A stretch of DNA of 64,000 bases, taken from Sulfuricurvum sp. IAE1. Its GTDB lineage: Bacteria; Campylobacterota; Campylobacteria; Campylobacterales; Sulfurimonadaceae. Made by a program: the position numbers and the translations under genes. Within the stretch, counting starts at the first letter, position 1, and the number at the start of each line of letters is the position of its first letter. A model generated the notes under the pieces. It was not told where the DNA came from. It ran no database searches and saw only the letters and a list, made by a program, of their open reading frames with translations. The stretch covers positions 62,001 to 126,000 of the forward strand of contig NZ_SLTI01000063.1 of the NCBI RefSeq assembly GCF_004347735.1, written 5' to 3'. Below, in pieces: positions 1-8,817 of the stretch.

Positions 1-1742
1 GCGACGACCTTTCGGGATTCCGTAAAACGATCCTAGCCGTCAAGGAGACGCGCAAGCCTCTGGTCGCAATCGAGATCGGGGTTGCGGGACTCGAGCTTCG
101 CGGGATCGCTCCGATCACGTCCAATGGCGAGTACATCGGCTCGGTGGAGTTCATGCAGGGGCTTAATTCGGTGGTCAAGGACCTGCGCCAGAACTTCGGA
201 ACCGAAGTGATCGTCGCGATCGACAACCGACATCTCGATACCGCCAACGAGCTTGAAAAAGCGCCTAAGGTGGGCAGTGCCCATACCCTCGCGGTGAAAG
301 AAGACGTTGTCGACAAATCGTTTCTCGCCGAGCTTGGATCGGCTACGTTCGACCCTGCCTCAGGTCCTTTCGTGACCGAGGGATACTACGTCACCCCCAT
401 CGCGATCAGCGATTTCTCGGGCGAGCGTATCGGGTATGCGTTTTCGGGCAAAAAGCTTGAAACGGTCGAAGCGCTCGTGAACGAATCGGAAAATTCGCTT
501 CTTCGCCAGGTCGTGATTATGGCCCTTGTCGACGTCGTCATCCTCTTTTTGCTCATCGCGATCATCCGTCGCGCCGTTACGGGACCGATCGAGCATCTCG
601 ATGAGATCGCGCAGGAACTTGCCAGCGGCGATGCGGACCTGAGCAAACGGCTGCGCGTCACCTCGCGCGACGAGATCGGCAAGGCGGCGGAGAGTTTCAA
701 CGTCTTTATCGAAAAAGTCGAGGCGATCGCGCGCGAAGCTCAACAGCAGGCGGCCGAAGCCTCCGAGGCCAAAGCCCGTACCGAAGAGCAGGTGCGCAAG
801 ATTCAGATGTCGCTCGCACTCGCGCACGGCATGATCGGCGGAACGATCGACAATGCCGGAAGTCTGCGCAACAGCCTCGAGAGCAGCATTGAAGATCTCA
901 ACGACGTCAATGCCCTCAATGCCGAAACCGGGGTGGTCGTCGATCAGGTGAGTGCGCAGACCGATGCGATTATGGCGAGTATGACCGACATTACCGAAAT
1001 GATCAACGACTCGCGGGAGAATTCCGAACAGCTCAACCACAATGTCAGCGAAATCTCCAACGTCATCACCCTGATCAAGGATATCTCCGACCAGACGAAC
1101 CTTCTGGCGCTTAATGCCGCGATCGAAGCGGCGCGTGCCGGCGAGCACGGCCGCGGATTCGCCGTCGTCGCCGACGAGGTGCGCAAACTGGCCGAGCGGA
1201 CCCAGAAAGCGACCAGCGAGGTGGAAGCGAACATCAGCGTCCTCAAGCAAAATTCGGTCGGGATGCTCGAAAACAGCGAACGGGTCGAGGAATATGCCGT
1301 CGATTCCGCCCGCAGACTCGACGAGTTCAAACAGGTGATGACCCGCCTGATCGAAAACGTCGAAAAAATCAAGCAGGACAACCAGACGATCAGTCACGAG
1401 ATTTTCACCAATATGGCCAAAATCGATCATATGATCTTCAAGGCGCATGCTTACGAAGCGGGATTCGAAGGGAAATCTTCACACGCTTTCGGGGACCACC
1501 ACGGATGCGCGCTCGGGCAGTGGTACGAACAGGGGGACGGGAAAACGGTCTTCGGCGGTACCGATGCGTACGGACGCATGAGCGGTCCGCACAAAAAAGT
1601 TCACGACGAAATCCGAAAAGCGATGGAACTGCTGGAAAAAGAGAGCGAGGGGCGGGATGAAAAGATCATCGCCTGCTTCGAGGAAGCCGAAAAAGCAAGC
1701 CGCGAACTCTTCGCGATACTCAACGACATGGTGAAGGGGTAA
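1..1742 (+). CDS. Methyl-accepting chemotaxis protein with C-terminal CZB zinc-binding domain (5' partial)
   Basis: Membrane chemoreceptor that passes ligand signals to CheA/CheW. Its start lies before the window; the frame is open from base 3. Seen in order: the end of a periplasmic ligand domain resembling dCache_3 (to about 500), one membrane helix (about 504-573), a HAMP linker (about 575-720), the cytoplasmic coiled coil with the conserved hairpin tip [20 protein letters not shown] (about 1096-1155), and from about 1415 a CZB domain with its His and Cys signature (DHMIF, GCALGQW, HKKVHDE). CZB domains are known to bind zinc through three His and one Cys and have been linked to pH or hypochlorite sensing in related bacteria. 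The ligand cannot be told from sequence. Family call is firm; the missing N-terminus hides the first membrane helix. Confidence 0.95.
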   Translation, partial: DDLSGFRKTILAVKETRKPLVAIEIGVAGLELRGIAPITSNGEYIGSVEFMQGLNSVVKDLRQNFGTEVIVAIDNRHLDTANELEKAPKVGSAHTLAVKEDVVDKSFLAELGSATFDPASGPFVTEGYYVTPIAISDFSGERIGYAFSGKKLETVEALVNESENSLLRQVVIMALVDVVILFLLIAIIRRAVTGPIEHLDEIAQELASGDADLSKRLRVTSRDEIGKAAESFNVFIEKVEAIAREAQQQAAEASEAKARTEEQVRKIQMSLALAHGMIGGTIDNAGSLRNSLESSIEDLNDVNALNAETGVVVDQVSAQTDAIMASMTDITEMINDSRENSEQLNHNVSEISNVITLIKDISDQTNLLALNAAIEAARAGEHGRGFAVVADEVRKLAERTQKATSEVEANISVLKQNSVGMLENSERVEEYAVDSARRLDEFKQVMTRLIENVEKIKQDNQTISHEIFTNMAKIDHMIFKAHAYEAGFEGKSSHAFGDHHGCALGQWYEQGDGKTVFGGTDAYGRMSGPHKKVHDEIRKAMELLEKESEGRDEKIIACFEEAEKASRELFAILNDMVKG

Positions 1743-1753
1743 ACCCCCTTCGC
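1731..1753. terminator. Hairpin between convergent MCP and SurA-like genes
   Basis: GAAGGGG (1733-1739), loop TAAAC, CCCCTTC (1745-1751). The stem spans the MCP stop codon and ends four bases before the 3' end of the opposing gene, the position expected of a bidirectional terminator. There is no clean T-run on either side. Confidence 0.5.
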
Positions 1754-1754
1754 G

Positions 1755-2591
1755 TCATTCGGGAAGGCGGAGCACCTTGATGTCGGCGCTGAGGCGCAGC
1801 CGGGTGAAATAGTCGTTGAGGACCTGGTTCCGTTTTTCGGCCAGGATCGCGTTGGCGATTTCGGGGCGGACCGAATCGAGGTTTTCGGTCACGACGTTGA
1901 TTTTGTCTTTCATGTAAAACGCCATAAAGCCGTTTTTCCCGTTGGGGAGGATCGGCCCGAAATGCCCTTCGGGGATTTTGTTGAGGATCTGGGCCAGCTG
2001 GGGGTGTATTGCCCCAAAAGCGATCGTTTCGTCTTTGCTGCGGACGTTGGGCACTTCGCGCATCGGATCGGCAATTTTGGCCTGCAGCGACTGCTGCGAA
2101 TCGGCGACGTAGGTCGTCACTTCGAAACTTTCGGGGCGGGAAAACTCATCCAGGTGCAGCTGGTAGTATTCGGCCTCTTCCTCACTCGTGGGTTGACCCA
2201 TTTTCGAAAAAGCGATGCTCTGATAGAGTTTTTGTCCTTTGAGCGTCTCTTCCACTTTCGTTTTGAGCTCTTTCTCACCGATTCCGCGCACCGTCTGCAT
2301 CGCGTTTAGAAACTGCTCCACCGAAAGATTGTTCTGAGCCGCCATGCGGGCGATCTCTTCGCTGACTTCGGTCGGGGTGACCGTGATTTTTTTCTCCTGC
2401 GCTTCGAGCTGTTCAAGTTTTTTGCGGATCAGGGTGTCGGCACTTTGTTTGGCATTTGTGCCGCTTTGTTTCATCTCCTGTTCGATCTCATAGAGGGTGA
2501 TCGGGCTGTTTTTGACCAAAACGCTCACGCCCCCGACGGGAGCGCTCCATAAAAAGGTGGCCAACACTGCCGAAAGGGTAAGGGAACGCAT
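1755..2591 (-). CDS. SurA-like periplasmic chaperone / peptidyl-prolyl isomerase family protein
   Basis: 278 residues. An N-terminal signal peptide (MRSLTLSAVLATFLWSAPVG) is followed by a SurA_N-type helical domain (about 20-150) containing the typical phrases NSPITLYEIEQEMK and VTPTEVSEEIARMAAQNNLS, then a parvulin-like region (about 150-250, FGPILPNGKNGFMAFYM) that looks reduced. Proteins of this size and layout in Campylobacterota (Cj1289 type) fold outer-membrane proteins in the periplasm. The isomerase part has diverged, so chaperone activity is more certain than proline isomerisation. It stands alone, convergent with the chemoreceptor and divergent from gltX. Confidence 0.85.
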   Translation of the reverse strand: MRSLTLSAVLATFLWSAPVGGVSVLVKNSPITLYEIEQEMKQSGTNAKQSADTLIRKKLEQLEAQEKKITVTPTEVSEEIARMAAQNNLSVEQFLNAMQTVRGIGEKELKTKVEETLKGQKLYQSIAFSKMGQPTSEEEAEYYQLHLDEFSRPESFEVTTYVADSQQSLQAKIADPMREVPNVRSKDETIAFGAIHPQLAQILNKIPEGHFGPILPNGKNGFMAFYMKDKINVVTENLDSVRPEIANAILAEKRNQVLNDYFTRLRLSADIKVLRLPE

Positions 2592-2646
2592 CGAATCTCC
2601 TGGGTCAAAGTTGTTCTATTTTACCCGCTTTTAACATAGCCTTAAC

Positions 2647-2652
2647 TAAAAT
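2647..2652 (+). promoter_or_regulatory. -10 element TAAAAT for gltX
   Basis: TAAAAT lies 28 bases before the preferred gltX start in a T/A-rich stretch. Campylobacterota sigma70 promoters rely mainly on the -10 hexamer, so no -35 is claimed. Confidence 0.5.
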
Positions 2653-2680
2653 CTCGCCATTGTTTCAAAAAGGATTGTCG

Positions 2681-4063
2681 ATGGTTGTGACCAGATTTGC
2701 CCCCAGCCCCACCGGATATTTGCATATCGGCGGTTTGCGCACCGCGTTGCTCAGCTACCTGTGGGCGCGACGCAACAACGGAAAGTTTCTGCTGCGGATC
2801 GAAGACACCGATTTCAGCCGTAACGACGAAGCGGCGGCGCGTGCCATCGTCGAAGCATTCAAATGGGTCGGATTGGAGCATGACGGGGAGATCGAATACC
2901 AGTCTTCGCGCCTCGCGATCTATCAGGAGTATGCCCAGAAGCTTCTGGACGAGGGGAAAGCCTATCGCTGCTACATGTCCAAAGAAGAGCTCGAAGCGCT
3001 TCGCGAAGAGCAGACCGCACGCAAAGAACGGCCAAAATACGACAACCGTTACCGCGATTTTACCGGCACCCCTCCCGAAGGGCGCGAAGCGGTCATCCGG
3101 ATCAAAGCCCCGCTGAGCGGAACCCTCACCGTGCGTGACGGGGTCAAAGGGGATGTCGTCTTCAACGTCGAAGACATCCTGGACGATTTCATCATAGCCC
3201 GTGCCGACGGAACGCCGACGTACAATTTCGTCGTCGCCGTCGACGACGCGTTGATGGGGGTCACCGACGTCATCCGCGGGGACGACCATCTCTCCAATAC
3301 CCCCAAACAGATGGTGGTTTACGAGGCACTTGGGTTTGCCGTTCCGAAGTTCTACCACGTTCCGATGATCCACAACAGCGAAGGGAAAAAACTCTCCAAA
3401 CGCGACGGTGCGACCGACGTCATGGCGTATAAAGATCTGGGCTACCTTCCCGAAGCGCTGCTTAATTTCCTCGTCCGGCTGGGATGGAGCCACGGGGACC
3501 AGGAGATCTTCTCTCTCCCGGAGATGCTGGAACTCTTCGATCCCAGCGACATCAACCGTTCGGCATCGGTCTATAACGTCGAAAAACTCGACTGGCTCAA
3601 TGCCCACTACATCAAAAACACCCCCAACGACAAGCTGTGCGAGCTGCTTGAATTCCACGGGGTGATGCTGGTCAGCCACGACAAGCGCGAAATTCTCCTC
3701 GATGCGGTCAAAGAGCGTTCCAAAACCCTCGTCGAGATGGCGGCTCTCATCAACGAGATCATCAACCGTCCGGCCGACTTCGACGAAGCGGCGATGAAAA
3801 AAGCCTATAAGGAGGAGAGCCCCGAAATCCTCCGTACGTTCGCCGCCGCCCTTAAAGCCTCCGAGGCGCTCCATCTCCCCAGCGACTACCACCACGTGAT
3901 GGATCAGGTGGTCGCGCAGATGGGGATCGGATTCGGCAAAATCGGTCAGCCGCTTCGCCTGGCGCTGATGGGACGCCTGGCGGGCCCGGGTCTGGACAGC
4001 GTGATGGCGATCATCGGGCTGGACGAGACCCTCGCGCGCATCGACGCGCTTCTTCAGCGGTAA
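2681..4063 (+). CDS. gltX: Glutamyl-tRNA synthetase
   Basis: 460 residues, class I synthetase charging tRNA-Glu. The ATP-binding HIGH motif appears as HIGG (residues 15-18, within RFAPSPTGYLHIGGLRTAL) and the KMSKS loop as KLSKR (about 236-240). The start at 2681 is preferred over an in-frame ATG 21 bases upstream because AAGGA sits six bases before it and family members begin MVVTRFAPSPTG. Campylobacterota usually carry two GltX paralogues and no GlnRS, one of them serving Glu-tRNA(Gln) for later amidation; which paralogue this is cannot be decided here. Its last 10 bases overlap the convergent mqnA gene. Confidence 0.96.
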   Translation: MVVTRFAPSPTGYLHIGGLRTALLSYLWARRNNGKFLLRIEDTDFSRNDEAAARAIVEAFKWVGLEHDGEIEYQSSRLAIYQEYAQKLLDEGKAYRCYMSKEELEALREEQTARKERPKYDNRYRDFTGTPPEGREAVIRIKAPLSGTLTVRDGVKGDVVFNVEDILDDFIIARADGTPTYNFVVAVDDALMGVTDVIRGDDHLSNTPKQMVVYEALGFAVPKFYHVPMIHNSEGKKLSKRDGATDVMAYKDLGYLPEALLNFLVRLGWSHGDQEIFSLPEMLELFDPSDINRSASVYNVEKLDWLNAHYIKNTPNDKLCELLEFHGVMLVSHDKREILLDAVKERSKTLVEMAALINEIINRPADFDEAAMKKAYKEESPEILRTFAAALKASEALHLPSDYHHVMDQVVAQMGIGFGKIGQPLRLALMGRLAGPGLDSVMAIIGLDETLARIDALLQR

Positions 4064-4740
4064 CGAATCTCCCGCAGGCTGGGGGAGAGGTTTCTCTCCT
4101 TCGCTTCCTTCACAAACCTTTTCAAGCCTTTTTTCTCTTTTTCGCCGACGCGGTAGCTGATGTAGGTCAGATAATGGGTGATCTGTTTGGGCGTCAGCCC
4201 GCTTTTGCGGGCGGCTTCGTTCAAAATGTAGTACGGAATGCGGATTTTGGTTTTGACGAATGCGCGACTGAGGCGCTTGAGCTCGTCGGGGTGCTCATGG
4301 GTGCATAAAAGGGCAAAGACAAAAGGGAGCCCCGTTTTCTCGTGCCAGAGCCCGCCCAGATCGGAGTGTTCGCCGCCGCCGTAGTAATAGCGCAGCGCCT
4401 TGTCCCCGATCAGCACTTCCCCGTCGGTTCCGAGTATCTGGGAAAGACGGTTGGAGGTCGCCGAATCGGCATCTTTTTTGAGGGTGTTCGAGGGGAGGGA
4501 GAGGACGCTCAACACCTCTTTTTGCGCCACGATCCCGACGCCGAAATGGCGACAGTTTTTGGCGGTGATGCTCGAGATGAACGCCGCGTCGATCCGCCGC
4601 ATGGCAAAATCGCGGTTAAGGGCCGAGGGGACCCCCCGGTGGTAGTGGAGAATCTGATGGAACCGGAGCGTCCGTGCGTAGCGTTTGATAAAAACGTGGA
4701 AGGGCAAAAGGTTCAAAAAATCGATTTTTCCGAAGATCAC
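4054..4740 (-). CDS. mqnA: Chorismate dehydratase (menaquinone biosynthesis, futalosine pathway)
   Basis: 228 residues. It opens with the MqnA signature GKIDFLNLLPFHVF, continues with FISSITAKNC and the substrate-site region EVLSVLSLPSNT, and ends with YISYRVGEKEKKGL. MqnA dehydrates chorismate to 3-[(1-carboxyvinyl)oxy]benzoate, the first step of the futalosine route to menaquinone, the respiratory quinone of Campylobacterota. It is a single gene here; other mqn genes are not in the window. Its 3' end overlaps that of gltX by 10 bases in opposite orientation. Confidence 0.92.
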   Translation of the reverse strand: MIFGKIDFLNLLPFHVFIKRYARTLRFHQILHYHRGVPSALNRDFAMRRIDAAFISSITAKNCRHFGVGIVAQKEVLSVLSLPSNTLKKDADSATSNRLSQILGTDGEVLIGDKALRYYYGGGEHSDLGGLWHEKTGLPFVFALLCTHEHPDELKRLSRAFVKTKIRIPYYILNEAARKSGLTPKQITHYLTYISYRVGEKEKKGLKRFVKEAKERNLSPSLREIRYR

Positions 4741-4769
4741 GGGGGTCCCTCTTGTGGAATCAAAAAAAT

Positions 4770-4775
4770 ATTATA
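4770..4775 (-). promoter_or_regulatory. -10 element for mqnA
   Basis: The minus strand reads TATAAT about 30 bases before the mqnA start, giving a leader of roughly 20 nt. Confidence 0.6.
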
Positions 4776-4815
4776 CTAATCCAAGGCTAACAAAGCTCTG
4801 TTAGCTCTCTTTCGA

Positions 4816-4821
4816 TATAAT
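4816..4821 (+). promoter_or_regulatory. -10 element TATAAT for the moaD-moaE-moeA operon
   Basis: A consensus TATAAT lies 37 bases before the moaD start and diverges from the mqnA promoter in the same 117-base gap. Confidence 0.65.
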
Positions 4822-4857
4822 TGGCCCCAAACGATACCGCCCAAAAGGGAAATCATC

Positions 4858-5079
4858 ATGGTCACCATCGAATTTCTAGGACCCATCGCAAAGGCTCCGC
4901 TGAGTCTTGAGGCCGCATCGCTGCGCGACGTCGCCGATGCGCTGAAAAACGACGCGGATGTTTCGGACTGGCTCGAATCATGTGCCGTTGCGGTCAACGA
5001 CGCCCTCGTCGCAACGCTGGATACGCCGCTTCAGCCGGGAGACAAAGTGTCGCTTCTCCCGCCGGTTTGCGGAGGCTGA
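4858..5079 (+). CDS. moaD: Molybdopterin synthase sulfur-carrier subunit
   Basis: 73 residues, ubiquitin-like fold. It ends in the required Gly-Gly (VSLLPPVCGG), which is adenylated and thiocarboxylated to supply sulfur for converting precursor Z (cPMP) to molybdopterin. The pattern IEFLGPIAKAPLSLEA, AVNDALV, PLQPGDKVSLLPPV is typical of MoaD. First gene of a moaD-moaE-moeA operon. Confidence 0.93.
   Translation: MVTIEFLGPIAKAPLSLEAASLRDVADALKNDADVSDWLESCAVAVNDALVATLDTPLQPGDKVSLLPPVCGG
5071..5075 (+). promoter_or_regulatory. Ribosome-binding site of moaE inside the moaD Gly-Gly codons
   Basis: GGAGG occupies the last sense codons of moaD (Gly-Gly), five bases before GTG at 5081. It decides the moaE start: longer in-frame starts inside moaD would add residues foreign to MoaE. 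Confidence 0.75.
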
Positions 5080-5080
5080 T

Positions 5081-5527
5081 GTGCTCGAACTCTACGACGG
5101 TCCTCTCAACGTTCCCGAAATCCTGACCCGCTGGTATGCGGAGGAATCGGCAAACAATTACGGCGCCTACATCCCTTTTGTCGGAACGGTGCGCGAAGAA
5201 GACGGTATCGAAGGACTCAGTTTCGACGTCTACGAACCGATACTCGCATCGTGGTTCGATGCGTGGAGAGCCAAAGCCGCTCCGATGGGGGCAACCCTCA
5301 AAATGGCCCACAGCCGGGGGGACGTGATGGTACACGAATCGTCCTACATCGCCGCCGTGTTTTCCCCTAAACGCCGCGTCGCGCTGGAGACGATCGAAGC
5401 GTTCGTCGAAGACTTCAAGGCTTCCGCGCCGATCTGGAAATACGATCTTAAAAACGGCGAACGCCTCTACGCCCGTGACCGATCGACCCCGATTCAGGGT
5501 TCGGGCCTTCTGGGGGGAAAATCGTGA
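5081..5527 (+). CDS. moaE: Molybdopterin synthase catalytic subunit
   Basis: 148 residues from a GTG start one base after the moaD stop. It contains the MoaE core GAYIPFVGTVRE, the region around HSRGDVMVHESSYIAAVFSPKR and the lysine-containing IWKYDL near the C-terminus (the catalytic lysine is usually written PIWK). Together with MoaD it forms the heterotetramer that inserts two sulfurs into cPMP. The reading frame is open further upstream within moaD, but that extension overlaps moaD codons and has no family similarity. Translation is probably coupled to moaD through the shared ribosome-binding site. Confidence 0.92.
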   Translation: MLELYDGPLNVPEILTRWYAEESANNYGAYIPFVGTVREEDGIEGLSFDVYEPILASWFDAWRAKAAPMGATLKMAHSRGDVMVHESSYIAAVFSPKRRVALETIEAFVEDFKASAPIWKYDLKNGERLYARDRSTPIQGSGLLGGKS

Positions 5528-6729
5528 GTATGATCTCGTACGAGACGTCGCAGAACATGCTCTCGCTGCTGGGAGTGGGGAGCGTTCGGAGCGAGCGGGT
5601 TTTTCTCAGTCATGCGCTGGGCCGCATTCTGGCCGAGGACATTGTAGCGTCTGAGGATTATCCCGCCCATCCGACCTCGGCGATGGACGGTTATGCGATC
5701 CGGCATGCCGATCTGGCCGAATTCGACACCCTTGTAATCGAAGGGGACAATCCGGCCGGTAGCGAAAAAATCGGCAGCGTGATCGCCGGGATGTGCATCA
5801 AGACGTTTACCGGTTCGTTGATGCCCGAAGGTTCCGATACCCTGATCCCGATCGAAAACGTACGGGTGAGCGAAGGGGAAATCGTGATCGAAAAACCGGT
5901 TCCGATCGGGTTTGCCGTTCGTCCGGTAGGGGAAAGTTACCGCTGCGGTGAAACCCTTATCGAACGGGGGACCCGTCTGGGATTTGCCCAGATCGGTGTC
6001 CTGGCGGGAATCAACCGTGTGATGGTGAGCGTCGCGCAGCGCCCGAAAGTGGCCGTATTGGCCACCGGAAGCGAAATCCTCGATATCGGGGAAGAGTCGC
6101 GTCATGCCGGGCAGATCCGCAGCTCCAACAGTTATACCCTTCAGGCCCTCATCGAGCAGTCCGGGGGAGAATGCGTTCAGCTGGGAATCGTAGGGGATGA
6201 CAAAAAAGCGATTGAGCAGCGGTTCGAAGAGGCGCTTCGCTCTGCCGATATCGTCGTGACGACGGGGGGAGTGAGCGTCGGGGATTACGATTTCGTCAAG
6301 CATATCATCCCTCGGCTGGGAGCCGATGTGATCTTCAAGGGGGTCAACATCAAGCCCGGACAACACGTGCTGGTCGCGCAGCGCGGCGAGAAATTCATCG
6401 TCGCACTCCCCGGCTTCGCCTACTCCTCGACGGTGACGTTCATCCTGTACGCCGCTCCGCTGATTGCGCGGATGAGCGGGGTCGAAAACCCGTTCGAGCC
6501 GATCGAGGCGACCCTGAAGACCCCGTTTGCGAAGCGTTCGAACAAAAGCGAATTTGCCGCATGCAACCTGACTTTTTCCGATGGGCGCTACTGGGTCGAT
6601 TTCGAAGGGAAAAAGAGCGGAAGTTCGGCGATTCTGACCAATCTGCTTGGGAATGCGGGACTGATGATCTGCGGTGAAGAGGACAGCGAACTCGAAGCCG
6701 GAACGCAGGTCCGCGTTATTAAACTCTAA
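5524..6729 (+). CDS. moeA: Molybdopterin molybdenumtransferase
   Basis: 401 residues. GTG at 5524 overlaps the moaE stop by 4 bases; ATG at 5530 is an alternative start. Motifs: HPTSAMDGYAIR near residue 55, the MoeA/MogA-type core VAVLATGSEILD (about 178-190) and TTGGVSVGDYDFVK (about 245-258), and the GVNIKPGQHVLVA loop. MoeA hydrolyses adenylylated molybdopterin and inserts molybdate to give Mo-MPT. With moaD and moaE it points to molybdoenzymes such as nitrate, formate or sulfur-compound oxidoreductases encoded elsewhere. Confidence 0.94.
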   Translation: MSMISYETSQNMLSLLGVGSVRSERVFLSHALGRILAEDIVASEDYPAHPTSAMDGYAIRHADLAEFDTLVIEGDNPAGSEKIGSVIAGMCIKTFTGSLMPEGSDTLIPIENVRVSEGEIVIEKPVPIGFAVRPVGESYRCGETLIERGTRLGFAQIGVLAGINRVMVSVAQRPKVAVLATGSEILDIGEESRHAGQIRSSNSYTLQALIEQSGGECVQLGIVGDDKKAIEQRFEEALRSADIVVTTGGVSVGDYDFVKHIIPRLGADVIFKGVNIKPGQHVLVAQRGEKFIVALPGFAYSSTVTFILYAAPLIARMSGVENPFEPIEATLKTPFAKRSNKSEFAACNLTFSDGRYWVDFEGKKSGSSAILTNLLGNAGLMICGEEDSELEAGTQVRVIKL

Positions 6730-6769
6730 AGCGCTCACCCGGGTCAATCCGGGCATCAACGCGTTGAGA

Positions 6770-6790
6770 AAAGGGCGATGCCCTCCTCCT
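6770..6790. terminator. Short hairpin between moeA and the MFS gene
   Basis: AGGGC (6772-6776), a three-base loop, GCCCT (6780-6784), followed by TCCTCCTTTATTT, in the gap between two convergent genes. The stem is short, so this is tentative. Confidence 0.35.
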
Positions 6791-8113
6791 TTATTTGACG
6801 ATCTTCATTTTAATCTCTTCTTCATTCACCTTGTCTTTGCGATATTTTACCGCTACGACCTTTTCGGTTTCGTTGATGTACCATTCGGCGATATGCTCAT
6901 GCTCCAGCGCGTTCAGTTTCTCCATGTCGACCTGATCGGCCGGGAGAAAAAGGTGCGAATAGCGGTGCGGATTGGCCATTTTAAAGGTCCACAGCAGCCA
7001 CAGCGTCGTGACGACGATGAGTGCCGCCGCAAACGTTTCGCGCCCGCCGTACTGCAGCGCGAGCCCCGCGACCGCCCCCCCGATGAACGTCATCAGGTAG
7101 GCAAACCCGTTGGCGATCCCCAGTGCGGCCCCTTTTTGGTGGACGCGGGCAAATTTGCTGATCATCGACTGCACCAGCGGTTCCATCATGTTGAAGGCGA
7201 TGAAAAACGCCACGACGCCCAGAACGAATTCCCACCCTTTGGTCGCGAATCCCATAAGGGTGAACGAAACGATGAACAAGACGATCGAGACCAGAAAGAT
7301 TTCACGGGGTTTGTTGTGCTTTTCGCCGAAAACCGCCGCAGGTCCCATAGCCACGAGACCCGCCAAGAGTGCCGGGAGATAGACTTTCCACAATTCGGCC
7401 TTGTCCCATTCGAATCCGTAGCCCTTCTGGGTCAGGAGAATCGGGATCAGAACGAACGCGACGGTCATCAGCCCTTTTTGCATCCCGTTGATAATGATCA
7501 TATTGAGGAGATTCTTGTCGCCGAGGATGTCGCGCGTCGTCGTTTTGGAGTGATAGATATGGCGTATGCGCGGCGGTGTGGGAACCTTGGTGAAGAGGAT
7601 CACCATCGAAACGATCGCGAGGGCCGCCGTGATCCAGAAAAGGGAGGCGAATCCTGCCTGCGCGGCGATGACGGGTCCAAGCGCCATGGCCGCGGCAAAA
7701 CTGATCGCAATGGTCCCCCCCATCAGTGCCATCGCTTTCCCGCGCTGCTCTTCGTGTACCAGGTCGCTGATCATGGCGGGGATAACCGCGCCGATCGCGC
7801 CCGCTCCCTGGAGAAAACGTCCGATCATCAGGGTATAGATGTCGGTGCTGACCGCACAGATGATCGATCCGACCAGAAAGATCACCAGCCCCAGCAGAAG
7901 GGTCGGTTTGCGTCCCAGCCGGTCGCTCATTGTCCCGAAAGGGATTTGGAAAATCGCCTGCGTCAGGGCGTATCCGCCGACGATGACCCCGATCAGAAAC
8001 GGGGTAGCCCCTTCAAGATGAAGGGCATAGGCCGAGAGGACCGGCAGGACGAGAAAAAGACCGAAAAAGCGCAGGGAGAGAATCGCCGAGAGGGGTAAAA
8101 CCGTTTTAAACAC
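6791..8113 (-). CDS. MFS transporter, YajR-like
   Basis: 440 residues with about 12 membrane helices. The MFS motif A is clear: GTMSDRLGRKPTLLLGLVIF (about 60-80). Motif C-like AIGAVIPAMISDL follows near residue 120. The layout, with a soluble tail of about 50 residues (from LPADQVDMEKL to the C-terminus), resembles E. coli YajR, a proton-driven exporter that carries a small C-terminal YAM domain. Substrate unknown; drug or metabolite efflux is the usual guess. Monocistronic and convergent with moeA. Confidence 0.85.
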   Translation of the reverse strand: MFKTVLPLSAILSLRFFGLFLVLPVLSAYALHLEGATPFLIGVIVGGYALTQAIFQIPFGTMSDRLGRKPTLLLGLVIFLVGSIICAVSTDIYTLMIGRFLQGAGAIGAVIPAMISDLVHEEQRGKAMALMGGTIAISFAAAMALGPVIAAQAGFASLFWITAALAIVSMVILFTKVPTPPRIRHIYHSKTTTRDILGDKNLLNMIIINGMQKGLMTVAFVLIPILLTQKGYGFEWDKAELWKVYLPALLAGLVAMGPAAVFGEKHNKPREIFLVSIVLFIVSFTLMGFATKGWEFVLGVVAFFIAFNMMEPLVQSMISKFARVHQKGAALGIANGFAYLMTFIGGAVAGLALQYGGRETFAAALIVVTTLWLLWTFKMANPHRYSHLFLPADQVDMEKLNALEHEHIAEWYINETEKVVAVKYRKDKVNEEEIKMKIVK

Positions 8114-8145
8114 GTTATGACCTTAGTTCCGCTAAAATTTTTGCC

Positions 8146-8151
8146 ATTATA
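8146..8151 (-). promoter_or_regulatory. -10 element for the MFS gene
   Basis: TATAAT on the minus strand, 33 bases before the start codon at 8113. Confidence 0.6.
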
Positions 8152-8214
8152 GTACATTTGCGGATGAGGCGAATCGCACCGCTCTCATCGCTAAGTCTTC
8201 TCTAAGGAATCGGA

Positions 8215-8817
8215 ATGAAAATCGTTTTGGCTACCTCGAACAAAGGAAAAGTGCGCGAAATCGTCGAACTGCTGCACGATCGCGAAGTGTTCCCCTATAC
8301 CGATCTCATGGAAGGGTTCGAGATCGTCGAGGACGGTGAAACGTTTGCCGCCAACGCCCTGATCAAGGCACGCGCGGTCTATGCGGCGCTGGGCGATGCA
8401 GACGCCGTCGTGATCGCGGACGACAGCGGGATCAGCGTCGATGCGCTGGGAGGGGAGCCGGGAATTTACAGTGCCCGCTACGGCGGCGAAAACGCCACGG
8501 ACAAAGATAACCTGAACAAGCTGGTCGAAGCGCTCCGGGCCAAAGGGATCGGCGAATCCAAAGCCCACTACACCGCCGCCATCGCCGTCGTCTCCCGGGA
8601 GGGGGAGCGGTGTGTGCACGGATGGATGCACGGCCGCGTCATTACCGCGCCGCGGGGAGAGAACGGGTTCGGATACGATCCGATGTTTATCCCCGAAGGG
8701 TTCGGCCAAACGCTCGGCGAACTCCCCGATGACGTCAAGAAAGGGCTGTCACACCGCTCGCAGGCGCTTTCTTTGGCAAAGATCCTGATCGATCAGATCA
8801 AATTCCTGAGACGTTAG
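8215..8817 (+). CDS. rdgB: Non-canonical purine NTP pyrophosphatase (XTP/dITP diphosphatase)
   Basis: 200 residues. The HAM1/RdgB signature is complete: nucleotide-binding TSNKGKVREI (7-16), catalytic ADDSGISVDALGGEPGIYSA (about 69-88), GENGFGYDPMF and LSHRSQAL near the C-terminus. It hydrolyses dITP, XTP and ITP to monophosphates, keeping deaminated purines out of DNA and RNA. AAGGAATCGG before the ATG provides the ribosome-binding site. It overlaps convergent uppP by 4 bases. Confidence 0.95.
   Translation: MKIVLATSNKGKVREIVELLHDREVFPYTDLMEGFEIVEDGETFAANALIKARAVYAALGDADAVVIADDSGISVDALGGEPGIYSARYGGENATDKDNLNKLVEALRAKGIGESKAHYTAAIAVVSREGERCVHGWMHGRVITAPRGENGFGYDPMFIPEGFGQTLGELPDDVKKGLSHRSQALSLAKILIDQIKFLRR

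Noticed and set aside
2642-3895. 417-residue minus-strand open frame opposite gltX
   Set aside because: Shadow of a conserved synthetase; no motif, and it would conflict with gltX and its promoter.
4958-5080. Upstream extension of moaE into moaD
   Set aside because: The GGAGG before GTG 5081 and lack of family similarity in the extension place the start at 5081.
6674-8098. 474-residue plus-strand open frame opposite the MFS gene
   Set aside because: Low-complexity Arg/Asp/Glu-rich shadow of the membrane protein on the other strand; no ribosome-binding site or family similarity.
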